Notes under the pieces: generated by a model
What the model saw: the letters and a program-made list of their open reading frames with translations, nothing else
The model's database searches: none
What the model was told of the DNA's origin: nothing
In this document: positions 39,766 to 51,791 of the stretch, one piece after another
Layout: every line of letters starts with the position of its first letter
How positions within the stretch are numbered: the first letter of the stretch is position 1
Assembly: GCA_038363925.1 (NCBI GenBank)
Contig: JAQQWL010000008.1
Location: 1,426,001 to 1,490,000, forward strand
Reading direction: 5' to 3'
From: Apiospora phragmitis
Lineage: Eukaryota; Ascomycota; Sordariomycetes; Amphisphaeriales; Apiosporaceae
DNA: 64,000 nucleotides
Program-made: the position numbers and the translations under genes

Positions 39766-40810
39766 TCATACAACGGTCTCTGCATTCCTCGTTTGACCCT
39801 GCTCTATCTTCAACGAAAAGTCAACGTGCGACGTACCCTGGTGGATAGAGCTTGTAGATATAATATCGATATCTATTGTGTAAAATCATTAGCATAAGCA
39901 CCCTAGATTGCAGCAACACCCCTAGCGCTTGTATTCGTTCGCCTAGGCGACGAAACAGGGAGAGGGAGGGCCCTGGGGGAATCTCACCATTGCAGACATA
40001 AGCCGAGATATTGTCCTCGCGCAGCCCACCGCTAACCTCGAGCAAGAAGTGCTTCTTGCCCTGCCACCGCTCCCGCAGGCTGCGGGCCGCGACCTTGACG
40101 CCGTCGCCCGTGAAGTTGTCGAGCATGACGACATCGGCGCCCGCCCCGATGGCCTCGTCGGCCTCCGCCTCGTCCCGCACCTCGACCTCGATCTTGAGCG
40201 CGAACCCGCCGACCGACCGCGCCGCCGCCACGGCTTCTGATATACTGCCCCGGCTCCACACGTGGTTGTCCTTGAGCATGATCATGGCGCTCAGGTCCAT
40301 CCGGTGCGCGTCCGCGCCGCCCACCAGCATGCCGTACTTCTCCACGAGCCGGAACCCGGGCGTCGTCTTGCGCGTGCCGGCCAGGATCCCTTTATATCCA
40401 GCCTCGCGGCACAGCGTGACGAGCTTGCGGCTCTGGGTCGCGATGCCGGAGCAGCGCGCCAGCAGGTTCAGGCCGACGCGCTCGGCGAGCAGGAGGCCGC
40501 GCGCGGGGCCCGTCACCGTCGCCACCTTTGTCTTGGCGTTGTCGGCATCGGAAACCTCGGCGCCCTCTTGCAGGTGCCACTCGACGCGGCACCCGCACTG
40601 CGCGAAGATCTCGTCGAAAAACGGCACGCCCGCCAGCACGCCCCGGCTTTTGCCCCAGAGCGTCGCAGTGCGCGCGTGCTCGCCCACGACGAAGCCGGCG
40701 TAGTCGAACGAGGGCGTGTCCTCGGCGAGCCAGGCCGTGATCTGCGCCTTCCAGCTCGGCGGGAGGAGGTGGGCGAGCGAGCCACGCTGCGAGGGGATGT
40801 TGTCGGTCAT
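39766..40810 (-). CDS. BNA6: Quinolinate phosphoribosyltransferase (nicotinate-nucleotide pyrophosphorylase, carboxylating), two exons
   Basis: Exon 1 is 39988-40810, the intron 39873-39987 (GTGAGA...TAG, 115 nt) and exon 2 39766-39872; 309 residues, frame intact. It converts quinolinate and PRPP to nicotinate mononucleotide, CO2 and pyrophosphate, the step joining kynurenine breakdown to NAD. Family motifs seen: [29 protein letters not shown] (substrate-binding Arg/Lys), [41 protein letters not shown] and, in exon 2, [19 protein letters not shown]. Size is normal for the fungal Bna6/NadC family. Cytosolic. It lies head-to-tail behind the FAD monooxygenase on the same strand. Whether it is the sole housekeeping copy or a second copy serving a local pathway cannot be told from this window. 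Confidence 0.95.
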
Positions 40811-41374
40811 GGTTGGGATGTGGGTTCGTCGGTCGTAGGGGGTTTGTGTCGGTTTGCTCGAGGTTCCGCGGGGAGTTACTTCTTGGATGCTCGTCGCTCG
40901 ATTGGCTCGTTACCTGTGTGTGTCACGTTCTCAAAACATCCGCCTAAGGAGTTTTATGTATGAGTCTTGGGAAGGAAGAGATTATGAAGTAGAGTCGCCT
41001 CGGTTGGAGAATGCAAGAAAATAAGTGAAACACTGCAGGGATAGAACGATCTTCAGAAGGTCACCCCGCTGCCTGTGGATGGTGGGTGGTACTGACGGCA
41101 AAAAACGCGGGGAAGCAAGCATCACAGAAGGAAGCACTGGAACCCACTGAACCGAGAGCTACAGTACATCTAGAGCAGGGGTAGCTTCAGCTGCATAAAA
41201 ACGTGTTTATGAATTATTCATTGATCGCCGGTAACGACAGACAAGCACATACACCCAACTCCCAAGCCTTCAGCCCTTTGTTGCAAAGAAATGTCCGCTG
41301 AGGCACGTATTCTATCTAAATGACCAATCGAGAAACTCTGCCCCTCCCCCTAACCTACCCTGCCCTTCCACGTT
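40811..41374. other. Intergenic spacer
   Basis: 564 bases between two genes on the minus strand; promoter of the phosphoribosyltransferase and 3' flank of the monooxygenase. No gene seen. Confidence 0.5.
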
Positions 41375-42789
41375 CTAGTAGCCCAGCTCGACGCGCGTGA
41401 CATCCTCTTCGAAGTGCTTGTCACGGCTCTTCCGGGTGTACCAGATGAACCACGGGATCACCCACGTCTTGAGCGTGTAGCCGAGCCAGCCGGCGTCGGT
41501 GACGGAGCTGACGACGGCCCGCGACTCCTCGAACGCGGCGGCGATGCGCGGCTTCCGCAGCTGCTCGTACGCGTCGAAGGCCTCCCTGGGGCTGCCGCCC
41601 GGCTGGCCCTGGTCCATCCACTGCGCCAGGCACCGCGAGAAGATGACCGTGTCCTCGAACACGATGCCCGTGCTCTCACCCTGCGGCGGCATGGCATGCG
41701 CCGCGTCGCCCAGCAGCATGCACCGGTTCGTCGACCACTGGCCGTCCTTGGACAGGGTGAAGACGGGCCACCTGTTGGCTCTCAGCGTCAGTATTGCTCT
41801 TTCAGCAAATGAATAAAATATTGCGTCAGGGATCTGGGGAGCTCCGCAGGATCAAACACTTGCGAGACACCCCAGCATATGAAGAACTGAACCCCAAAAG
41901 TTGCTTACATGTAAAAGTCCTCGGTCATCTCGATGAGCGATCGCACACAGGGGATCTTGGCGTCGCCGAATCGCCGCAGAATATCGGCCCGCGTCGTCTC
42001 GGCGTCCGCGCCGGCCTGCTTCCACCCGTCGCGACCGGTCCCGATGTCGGGCACTGACATGAGTGCCCCGACGTATACCGATTCCATCTTGCTGTCGTGG
42101 TAGCTCGTCAGCAGGATGCCTCGCTGCGAGAAGTTGAGCGCCGTGCACTTGAAGTGCACCTCGAAGTCCCTGGGGACCTGCGCGAAGCCGAAGGCGTTGC
42201 ACACGCCCGTGTACGTTTCTTTCCGTTCCGGGTCGACATGCTTCAGGCGAGTAACGGAATGGATGCCGTCGCAGCCCATCAGAATGTCGCCCGTGCAGGG
42301 TACTCCATCCTCGAACGTGATGGTCACGTCGTCTTCGGTCTCCTTGATATCCACGGTGCGCTTTCCGCAGGTCAACGAAATGTTCTCCTGCCGCTCGATC
42401 ACTTCCAAAACGGCCTTTAAGGCGTCGCCTCGCGTGATGCGCAGGGCTTTGAAAGGTGGGTTTCCTATGCCCTTGCCTTCTGGCCCCTTGAAATCGGAAA
42501 CGGCGAGCTTGGATGAGTGGATGTCGAAGACCTCCAGTTCGTCGATGTCCTTGCCGTAGTCTTTCTCACGGATGACTTTAAATACGTCAAGGTGGTCGAG
42601 GATGCGCAGCGCGTTTGGTGTGAGGTTTACCGCGCCACCTATGGTGGCAGGTACCGGTCGGATCTCGATGATCTGTATCCTGGGAACCGAATCCTTAGGC
42701 GCAAACTTAGTCAAGGCCAAGGCCGTAGTCAAGCCTGCGATGCCGCCTCCCAGGATGATGATGTCCAGAGGTTTCTTGTTGGTCGCCAT
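41375..42789 (-). CDS. FAD-dependent aromatic monooxygenase (salicylate hydroxylase-like), two exons, one frameshift
   Basis: Exon 1 is 41909-42789, the intron 41773-41908 (GTAAGC...CAG, 136 nt) and exon 2 41375-41772; about 425 residues. It is a class A flavoprotein hydroxylase: dinucleotide fold IILGGGIAGLTTALAL at the N-terminus, DG motif GCDGIHSVTR, and the flavin-ribityl GD motif LLGDAAHAMPPQGE. Such enzymes hydroxylate small aromatic acids with NAD(P)H and O2; the substrate is not readable. A hydrophobic C-terminal part (GYTLKTWVIPWFIWYTR) may contact membranes. The exons join as FYM-WPVF, a family hallmark, but the following THxLSKDG stretch needs one T removed at 41760-41762 (TTT for TT on the coding strand) to reach the GDAAHAM frame. 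No alternative acceptor AG gives the right phase. Confidence 0.87.
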
Positions 42790-45301
42790 TCTTGGTTCGT
42801 CTCTATTCGGTAAAGAAGTGGCTGAGGGCTTCAGTCGGCCAAATTTATGGTGATTTGGAAGGTGGAATGCGCTCAGGCCAGAACTGTTCCGAGCGTCTGG
42901 ATGATGCTATCTCGGTTATCTCGGTCGCTTGTCCGTGAGCGGTTTCACAACTGCTGTCACGGTCGGACGCTGTATGACACAAACAATAACGGCCGGTCGC
43001 AGTGGCGGCCAAAATGATGACTGACTGTAGATGCGCCTGAGATATTCGGGGACCTTCAAGCTGCAGTGGACCTGATGACAACACAACTTCTTATATTCAC
43101 TGACGGGCCCTTTGGACTTGCGACGAACACCACCGGTCCCGAGAACGATCCCTACTTCTGCCGGACACCGCATAGGAATGTGCTAACGGCGTAGCGGGCC
43201 GTCTGGTTGAAGGATCAGGTTGCAGATAGTACGAAACGAACAAGATCTGCATGGGGAAAGTTTGTTTATCGTGGGACGACGCATAGGACAAGGAGAGGCC
43301 AAGTCATATCAGTCACTTCCCGTGCCACCTACGTCGTGTACCGCGCGTTCGGATTGGTAAGTATCATCGAATCTCTTATCTCCTTACCCTAGTTTCCTCC
43401 GTAGGATCCCGCCGTTTTGGATCAACGCATCTCTATCACAAATGATGAGCCGCGCGACGCTATTCACTCGGTACCGGCCGAGATAGCGCATTTTCTCCCT
43501 TTGGCTTAGCCTAAAGCGCCTGACGTTGGATCTAGGTCGCCGAAGTCATCTGGCATCTCGGTCCCGAGAATATGTCGAGAGGGCGGGGTGAGACTAAGAG
43601 GTAAGTAAGCAATCAACACAGCACATTGAAGAGTTTCCTGCCGCTGCTCGTGGGCTTAGAAACGAGATCTAAGCAGCATCACTTTCAGCACCAGCAGAGT
43701 CAACTACCAACTACGGTTTCCTCCTGCATCGTCCCGCACGCGGCTCAACAACACGAGTTAACTACCAACCACGATCCCAATTCAAACTTTTTTGATTGCA
43801 GTGCGTACCACTCACTGTATACAAAAAGCTCGCCCATCCTTTGTGATTGGAACTATTTAGGCCTACGTACCTAGTCAATCCGAGATGTTGTCAGCCCTAA
43901 ACCAGGACCGGGTAGTCGTCTGCGAGGCAAGCAAGCCCCGAACGCCAAAGCCGTTATGCCGCTACCGGTGGCTTGAAGATGGATACAACGGGGACGATAC
44001 CCGATTCATGCATTCCCCTTGTAAGCCACGCGGTTGGATTTTAGTCGGTCAGCCACCATCACCGCCACTTCATCAGTCACTCGAACAGGCAAAAAAGGAG
44101 CGATACTAGTTATATCACACTCGGTTACCTTTTCTTTGCTAGGGATATGATGTAATGTGAGGCGCAAACGAGACACGGCTTATCGTGACTTCGGCGACCT
44201 CGGCTTTCAGGTTGCTGTCGCCATTGGCTGAGAGCAGGCATGATAATGTTGAGGAGCCCATTAGATCGCGAACACCCCCCTGCTTTGCTTCTCGTCTTCC
44301 ATATCGTGTCAAGCCTGTGTAAATAGGGTAGATGCTCAAGCAAGGGGGCGGCGCGCTTGTCTCCCCGTAATTACCGGCCTGCTGGACTTGGCAGCGGGTT
44401 GCCCCTTGCAAAGGGAGAAAGACCTGGTGCCATCGGTTAACACAGATGCATACGTAAGGGGGTAGAGGGGCTTCTCGTTGGGAAGAGCCCATCCACAAGG
44501 TTGCAGATCGGCGTCATCACTGTTCCTCTTGCCCAAAACGCCACGTATCAAGCGCCACTGTGTTTCACCACAGAATGGTTTCATCATAGAATGGACGCGA
44601 ACGGCCCGACCCAACTGGGTTCCTAATCATGCTGTAAAAATCAACTGGAACATGCTCTTGGATAGATCATGGGCCCTAAAATCCACGAACGGCCGATCCA
44701 TATGGCCTGTGAAGCCATCGTGTTAGCATCGGCAGCGTTTTATTGGACGCGGCGCCAGGCATGGTAGATGTTGTGTTTCGTTTTGTACTATTTATATAGA
44801 TGGGTGTACTGATCCTTCGCAGCTTCGAGATCTTGGGGAGAGTCTCCGAGATATCCAGTCAATTCGGGTTACGACATCATCTACATGTGTGGCAAACAAC
44901 ACGGGTTGCACAGGCCATCTTGTAACTTACTAGGTTGAGGAGTTGCAAGCTTCAGTTATAACCTGATTAAATCAAAGACGAATTAGTTTTATGTATTTGC
45001 CTATCGCTATACAGATAGGGGAAGCACCAGCACGCAGTGTGTCCAGATCAGACAGCCGTGGGATTCGTGGGATTATGCCACTACAATCGTGTCAAAGATC
45101 GATGATAGTATTCCGAGTTGAGCATGGTTTATACCAGAAGTCCACCCGTGCCATGATTTGGTTGGCCCTCGTCCCGCCGCTCCCCCTGTGCTTTTCCCCC
45201 TATCCAGACAAGAGCAGTCTCTATGACCACACCACGAGCGGTTGGCGAGAGAGAGGGAGAAACAGAACCAATGAGAGCCGGAGCAATGATAGTAGCACCC
45301 G
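42790..45301. other. Intergenic stretch
   Basis: No supportable gene; short overlapping frames only. The left end is the monooxygenase promoter. Confidence 0.5.
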
Positions 45302-46201
45302 CTAGCAGCTTCTCAGCATTTTTGTTTCTTTCTTTTCCTGTGCTTCCTCCTTTCGAGTCTCGATAAAGTCCGACAAAATTGCAATATCGTCATAAGTGCC
45401 TCCACAGCGGAGGTCTCCCCTCCACCTAATATCGGGCCCTCTAAACTGTTCCCACATGGGCGGCTTCGAGGAGACATAAGCCGCGTCCGGCTCTTCGTCC
45501 GTGTTCGGGTACACTATCGTAGTAGAAGGCCCAGGCCAGGCGGACTCGGAGGGGACGACGCGCGCCGCCCAAAAGTACTCCTTGGTCCCCAGGAAGCCGA
45601 CGCCGTTGCCGCCGTCGCGCCACAGCAGCAGCGCGGCCGTCGCCCACTGCTCGTGGTCGAGGGCTACCGCCAGCCCGGCCTTGCCGAGGCGCAGGCACGC
45701 GTACAGCGCCTGCGGCTGGTTGAGCCACGCCATCTGGGCCCGGACGAGCGGGCTCGCGGTCGCCTGGTAGTGCGCGAGCAGGCCGCCCTCGAGCGTGAAC
45801 TGGGCCGACGCGGGCGTGCCGGGCCAGGCCTCCACCGCGGCCAGGTCGCCCGTCTGCAGGATGTGCAGCAGGTAGCGACAGTTGCCGTGCTTGTCGAGCG
45901 CCTTCTTCAGGCCCGGCATGAGGAGCGGGAACAGGTCGCGGCAGGTCTGGAGGAACCCGTTTTGGTCGGCACAGTCGAGGTGCGAGGCGATCATGAGCAT
46001 CATCTCCGCAGGTAGCTGGCAGAAGGAGGCGCGTTTGTTCGGCGGACGCTGCATCGAGGAGATTGAGTATGGCATGTAGGAAGCTTGCATATTGATGAAA
46101 GAAGTGTACTCGGCAAGATAAGTTTCCTCTGGAGACAGCCTGGCCTTTAAGGTTCGGGTGTTGCTCTCAATTGCAGCCCGTGGGGGTCGAAACATAAGCA
46201 T
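45302..46201 (-). CDS. F-box-like domain protein
   Basis: A single open frame of 299 residues from MLMFRPPRAAI (an upstream in-frame ATG at 46330 would add 43 residues that look like leader). Residues about 58-95 form an F-box-like motif: FCQLPAEMMLMIASHLD followed by QTCRDLFPLL. The rest contains short helical repeats that look vaguely ankyrin-like (ACLRLGKAGLAVALDHEQWA) and a Lys/Glu-rich end. F-box proteins recruit substrates to SCF ubiquitin ligases; fungi carry many lineage-specific ones of unknown target. Base usage is coding-like (GC-rich third positions) in the middle. No introns needed. Confidence 0.75.
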   Translation of the reverse strand: MLMFRPPRAAIESNTRTLKARLSPEETYLAEYTSFINMQASYMPYSISSMQRPPNKRASFCQLPAEMMLMIASHLDCADQNGFLQTCRDLFPLLMPGLKKALDKHGNCRYLLHILQTGDLAAVEAWPGTPASAQFTLEGGLLAHYQATASPLVRAQMAWLNQPQALYACLRLGKAGLAVALDHEQWATAALLLWRDGGNGVGFLGTKEYFWAARVVPSESAWPGPSTTIVYPNTDEEPDAAYVSSKPPMWEQFRGPDIRWRGDLRCGGTYDDIAILSDFIETRKEEAQEKKETKMLRSC

Positions 46202-46481
46202 CGTGGGCTTTGGAGAATCTGTGATTGAATATTGGAGAAATGGTGATTTTCTTTGGGCTTTTTCACAGAGTTGGTCACCTTGTCTGGTTCTCTGGCAGTT
46301 CAAGTGAACGTGAACAGGATATATATTCAAATCGTGTCTTTCGGAGATTGGAAGTCACCATTGGGCTCAGTGGGCTAGAAGGTTATACTATCCCTGGTTC
46401 ACCAAAACCATATACTTAGGCACCAAAAGTTATGAGTGAAACATATTTCTCAAAACCTTCCTTTGTGGATAACACTCAACG

Positions 46482-47360
46482 TTAAAAATGATCCGTCCAG
46501 TCTTCCACGATGCGTGATCTCGAAACTTGGCTTATTAAACTGAGATTTGGGTTCATTGTACAACGTTGCAGCATAACGAAGTAATTAACAAAAGGAGTTT
46601 GCATGCACAGTTTGATATCTTGTTGCTCGGGCAATCGGTGTCGGATCTTCTGGAAAAGGTCTCTACATGAACTTGCCGGATGCAAAACTTGCCATAGCCC
46701 AATTGGTAGCTATTGCCACAATGCCCACTTGTGCTGCCACGATATCCTTGGGCCGCACAGCAACGCCCATTAAAGGGGCCGCCGTGGCAGGTATAATCCC
46801 CTTTGGACGGCGCACATGACCCGTCCAGCGTGGGGATGTTGACCGAGAGCCAGGCGTCAGACAAAGACTTATGGCTGTAAATTGGCCAGCTAAAGTCAGT
46901 ATCAGAGACTAGAGTAGGAGTTGGAAAGTAGTTGGGAAGCGGTTGCGGCAGGGTCATCTGGATTGCGGATTGCCGCAGCCAGTATATGGTCTTGCATCAT
47001 GGTGTTATTAGTCGACATAGCGACGACGAGCCTGGGCTGATATTATCACTCGGCTGCTGATCTGGTGTTCCTGGGGGTTGAACGGGGATAGGGGGTGGCG
47101 CGGTGGCAGTGCAGTCCTCCCCGCCACAGTCTCCGAGACTACAGGAGCCGTCCACACCTGTAAAAAAAATATAAATACAACTACCACTGACAAAGAGCTT
47201 GGTTTGGATCAACGCTTACAAGAAGGACCCATACACCGCCGGTGCATTCCTTGCTTTCGTATTTGGGCCCGCAATCGCCGTCGAGCGAGTATTGACTCGA
47301 GCTGACGCCTTCCCAGCGACCCGAGTCACATGTACCAGTAGAACAGTCAGACCTAGCTTT
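46482..47360 (-). pseudogene. Degenerate chitin-binding (CBM18/hevein-type) protein gene
   Basis: Three cysteine-rich pieces read on this strand. Piece 1 (47220-47360) gives DCSTGTCDSGRWEG and YSLDGDCGPKYESKECTGG. Piece 2 (about 46997-47157, after a 62-nt intron with GTAAGC...CAG) gives VDGSCSLGDCGGEDC and a Pro-rich linker. Piece 3 (about 46553-46860) gives LDGSCAPSKGDYTCHGG and NGRCCAAQGYRGSTSGHCG. The order and spacing match repeated hevein-like modules that bind chitin. In piece 3 two conserved cysteines are replaced (the YCG position is YRG, and GCQ is SYQ). The splice phase between pieces 1 and 2 does not preserve the Cys-rich frame, and I find no start codon or signal peptide upstream. 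I therefore read it as a decayed gene, possibly once a chitinase- or deacetylase-associated CBM18 array. It lies just downstream of the tyrosinase on the same strand. Confidence 0.5.
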
Positions 47361-48025
47361 CTGGGATTAGAAACGGAGCCATCGAGATAGAAAGAAGAAG
47401 AAGACGATTGAATGACTGGTTCTCATGACCCGGAGACCAGATACTTACGCTTTGCTACTGGAATGCGGTGAGCTTGTTTCTCGGGTACCTGTGAGTCATC
47501 AATATTCATATAGCAGTCTCGGATGAGCTTTGGCTCAAGCTCAACTGATCAAGTGACACCAGCTCAGGCTAATTACTCGAGTCGGGAGCCATATCCGGCA
47601 AAATCGGGTTCTCACTTCCACTCAGTTCGCAACTACTTTGACTTCACGCAGACAAGAGAGGTTACCACCGAATCGAATGGTTATAGTTGAAACACATCAT
47701 GCGTATACAACAGTTGATCATAGCTCGAAAGAAATATTTGTATATAGCGGTTGGCTTCTCATTTGGACAAGCTAGCCACGTACGTTGTCCCTGGCATAGT
47801 CCTGAAGACAAGCTAATAGGGGCACCGTACTCCCCTCACCCTTATTATATGCTTCCGAAGCTGATTGCACATGCGTTTGGAAGGCTTGATCGGGAATTTT
47901 AACATTCCGTTAAGGGTGTATACTTGAAATACTCATACTCATCGTCATTGTTATACAACTCCCGCCTTGTGGTTTCATTAAATCATGGTATTACGATATG
48001 ATACTTCGCCTACTAATTAATGTTT
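47361..48025. other. Spacer between tyrosinase and CBM18 remnant
   Basis: No gene recognised. It should contain the missing 5' part of the CBM18 gene, but no signal-peptide-like exon is visible. Confidence 0.4.
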
Positions 48026-49505
48026 CTACCGGTAGATATAACAGTACGGTCCAGCCACCGTGCTCACCAGGTCCTTGATGGCCACTTCCCCGCCGTTGTA
48101 GCCCATGTCGAAAGTATCCTCGACGGTGACGTTGTCGCTGGGCGGCTTGTTGTTCATAGTTCGGGTGCCAGCCACCTGGAAGGCGCGCTCGACTGGCTTC
48201 TGGTTCTGCCAGGTCCACCACACCCGGTCGACCATCGAATGGTGGAGCCAGAAGAGTGGCTCGTTTGGAGAGTTGAAGAACTGCATGTAATATCGTTCGT
48301 TAGTCTCGCGTAGTGGTCAAGTAACAGCAACAGTCTGGAAGGTACTTACGTCGCCAGTGGGGTCGCCGTTCAGCAGGAAATGCCCGAACTGGTGCAGGCC
48401 GTACCAGCCGAAGGTGGTGTTGCCCGTGTACTGGAGGCGGTCCTGGAACGCGCCGATGTCGGTCTGGTACAGCGGGTTCTGGAGGAGGTCGACGATGTGC
48501 TCATCGCCGGACCATTTCCGAGCCAGCGGCACCGAGATGTCGTGCCGGATGCAGCGGGGGTCGTAGCTGAGCGGCTCCTTGGCGGTGACGCCCGGCCAAG
48601 AGGGGATCGTGGCCGTCAGGTTCGCCATGACGCCCGCGTAGGGGCCCTTCTTGACGCAGCTGCCTGGAGTCAGAGGTAAAGTCAGCATTGATTTGGGTTT
48701 TGGAGTATAGAGTAGGTCATCATCTTAGCGATGACCAAGGCGGCGACTGAAGAAGGAGTCATAGGATCATGAAAGTGCAACGGCTTACCTCCTTGGCCGG
48801 GTTCGATGCACAGCAGGCCACTTGGGAGGCCAGTAGTGCAGTTGTGCGGCTCATACTCGCCGTTTCCTCCTGGGAGTATTCACTTCCATCCAGGCTATAA
48901 TAACGCGACTTAGTCAGCCTTGGAACTAAACAGAAACACCGTATTATCAATGCATCAGACAACAATTAGGTGCCAACCTACTATGGAGAGTTGAGAGGAT
49001 CTTGAGACGACTTGGCCCAGCTCCAGTAGGGGACGTATCCCTTATAGCCGCACTCGTTCCGGAGCGCCTGCTCGAACGTCCAGACGTAGTGCCGGTGCCA
49101 GGCGAGGAAAGAGCCGCTGCGGTGGATCGTGCGGGTCTGGTTGATGTGCGTGGCCACGAGGTCGTCGTACCGGGACCGCGCCCCGGGTGCTTTGTGAGCG
49201 GGCGTGATGGGCGGCTTGGCCATCAGGCACTGGACGGCGCGCGTGTAGTCGAGCTTCTCGTCGTTGGACAGTGTCGAGTACTCGCGCCGCACCGCCGCGG
49301 TTTGCAGGTCGCACTGGCCCGTCCTCATCTCGACGCCCCTGGTGTCCAGGTGTCTCTTCAGGCTGCCGTCCGTCAATGCCATCGTCAGCTTGTCGAGCGA
49401 CTCGGCGGCCGCCTGGTCGGACCCGGACGACGAGGCAGGGGTCCAGCACTTGGCGACCGACGCGGCCGACGCTAGGAGAGTCAGGGATACCAAAGGCAAC
49501 TGCAT
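48026..49505 (-). CDS. Secreted tyrosinase (copper type 3 oxidase), four exons, one frameshift
   Basis: Exons are 48982-49505, 48789-48894, 48350-48663 and 48026-48280, with introns of 87, 125 and 69 nt. The N-terminus is a signal peptide (MQLPLVSLTLLASAASVAKC). Copper A ligands lie in HINQTRTIHRSGSFLAWHRHY and copper B ligands in GLHQFGHF plus WLHHSMVDRVWW; PNEPLFWLHH spans the last splice junction region. It is a short tyrosinase of about 400 residues without a long C-terminal lid domain, like fungal secreted tyrosinase-like enzymes that oxidise phenols to quinones. Exon 2 starts correctly as YLDGSEYS but then must shift to read GGNGEYEPHNC; one base is missing next to a triple C (plus 48872-48874). 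Exons 1, 3 and 4 are clean. Linked to a decayed chitin-binding gene downstream. Confidence 0.88.
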
Positions 49506-51791
49506 CGTGGTGTTCGAGAAGGAAGGGGGTGATTTGATGGCGGGTTATTGAAGAAGATGCCGTATAGGGACACACTATCCGATTCTCTATATGTCACACG
49601 GGAAGAGGGAAGGATCAAGAGAACCTTGGAGTAACGTGGCTTTGTATCTTGATATACGGCCTTCCGAAGTCATTGGCCCACAAGCAGGCTGGGCGCAAAG
49701 TTACACTGGACCGGGTATACAGGCCCGAGGCCTCGGGTCAATATCCCTATGGAATTTCCCAGCCACTTTAACGGATACGGCACGATGCTCTCGGTCTGTG
49801 CGAAAGGCTTCTATGTAGAACCCATGTGCGTCAAATTCTGCCGGAAATTGTAAGTTTCCGTGGCAATATATAATGTCTTTGATTGCGGGACACACCTGAG
49901 GAGTGCCCCTGGCTCTTGGAAGCCCCGGTGCCGAGCGAGCGGAAGGACTAATTCAGGCCCGACTTCTTGCATATGATGCTACTCTATCATCCCCGAATAG
50001 GTCGGCTCCGCATGAACGTGCAATAGTGGTGAAAACTGCTCTCCCCCACGCCCTCTACTATCAACGTTGGTGTTTCCCTTGACTACGCCTCGGCGCTCAG
50101 CTCTTATCCAACGATGAACAAGGCATGGGTGAAACGCTCTGCATTCTTTCAGATCCGCGGTTGCGCAAGTCTTTAGTCTCGGCTGTTAATATTTGTAGAT
50201 ATTCTGCCACTATTACATATCATAGAGTCTACATGGCCTGGTTTTACTTGATAAAAGGTGTGTAACCACCTCAGGCGACTTCGGTTCAGCTAGGCTAATG
50301 CTCCTGGCATCGGCATCCCTGCAAAGTGCCCCGATATTGCGGCACGGGCGGAAGTGCTGACCGCGCAACCGGCTATCCCTGTCTGTCGGCCCACCCCAAG
50401 ATTGCGGGCCGCAACTCTTTACTTGTACGCTATACTCTTGGTCGACTGTCAACTTCACTCTGCCCGGCCGAATGGAACTCTGGACCACCCTATCGATCAC
50501 CCTGATCCCTGATATTCATATCCGGTAGTGTTCACAACAACACACATGTAGTTTCAACTTCTCGTAGTCTATACCCAGTATCACGGCGAGGGATTCCCTC
50601 CCTTGTTTCCCTCCTGCCCAATCCGACCCGAAAAGGTGGACACCTACTCTCGCAATTTCGATAGATAGGCAGATTACTTACCGGAAACATCTGCTTGGCG
50701 ATACGGAGGCATTGCAGTTTCCAACCCAGGCTAGGCCCTCGGGGAACCGGATTTGACGTACCCGCCCGTTGGCATCCAATTATGTCACCCTATCTGACTT
50801 GGCATCCAGTGGAAGGGTAGCGAACCCCCATCCTTGCTATAATAGAGGATTTGTAAATAACTCGCATGTGAGAGTCTTCTTCATGCACCAGATCACTTCT
50901 CTCCCCTTTACTTTCGCTTAATGCGATCCTGCACATGCATGCCAGAGTGTCAGTAGGCTTGGCATGACTGTTCTGAATTACAGTAGGTGGATGTTTTCTG
51001 GCATTTGCTTGGGAGAAGCATGTAGCAGCGCCGCACCACAGTTTACATATGTAATAAGCAGAGGGGGCATCGCTTTGCGAGAATGAAAGACCCATTCGAT
51101 TTGCACCCCCATCAAGTGATACATTAGACCGACGAAAGGAGAGTGAATTCGCCATAACCATGAAGTAAAAGGGTGATCCCTATTGGTATAATCGAGTGGC
51201 TTAACTCTTATGTAAAGTGGAAGCCAGATCTGCCCACCACGCGGCACAGCCAACAGCAACTTTCATTCTGAGGCAAGCTATCTCTTTCCAGGGTACAGGG
51301 TGTCTACTTCCTGAATTCATGTGTTTCGTTAATAACGGCCCGACCCAACCAGACAAGCCAAGACAAGGGCCGGCGGGGGACTTTGCTGGTTTCGGCCATG
51401 TTGGGTAGCATCCCGTGCCGCATCGCTTTTGCATTACTCAACGCCATGCGCCAGAGTCGAGAATCCAGATATAGAACACATTCCTTCAGGATGACTGTTC
51501 ACTGGAATGAGACGATGACGCCTATCTTGGATAGATGTTCCGTCTCATATCTTTAGAGACGCGATCCCGCCAATGATAATGCTCCATCGGGCTTTGCCAT
51601 CACTCCGTAACTCGCATCCAGAATCAGTAGTGGAGAATACATAAGATCCCCGGCAACTACGTCCTGGAAGGACCGTCCAAACAGACCTGGGGTTGGTTCC
51701 CGATCGCCCATCTCATCTGCGTTTCGCAGCTGGAAAGCAGATTCTTTTCAACAGTCGCGCTACCGCATATGCTACACACAACAACTTCCTG
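49506..51791. other. Intergenic stretch between divergent genes
   Basis: Promoter region for the tyrosinase (left) and second rhodopsin-like gene (right). No supportable gene; frames up to 123 codons lack domains. Confidence 0.5.
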
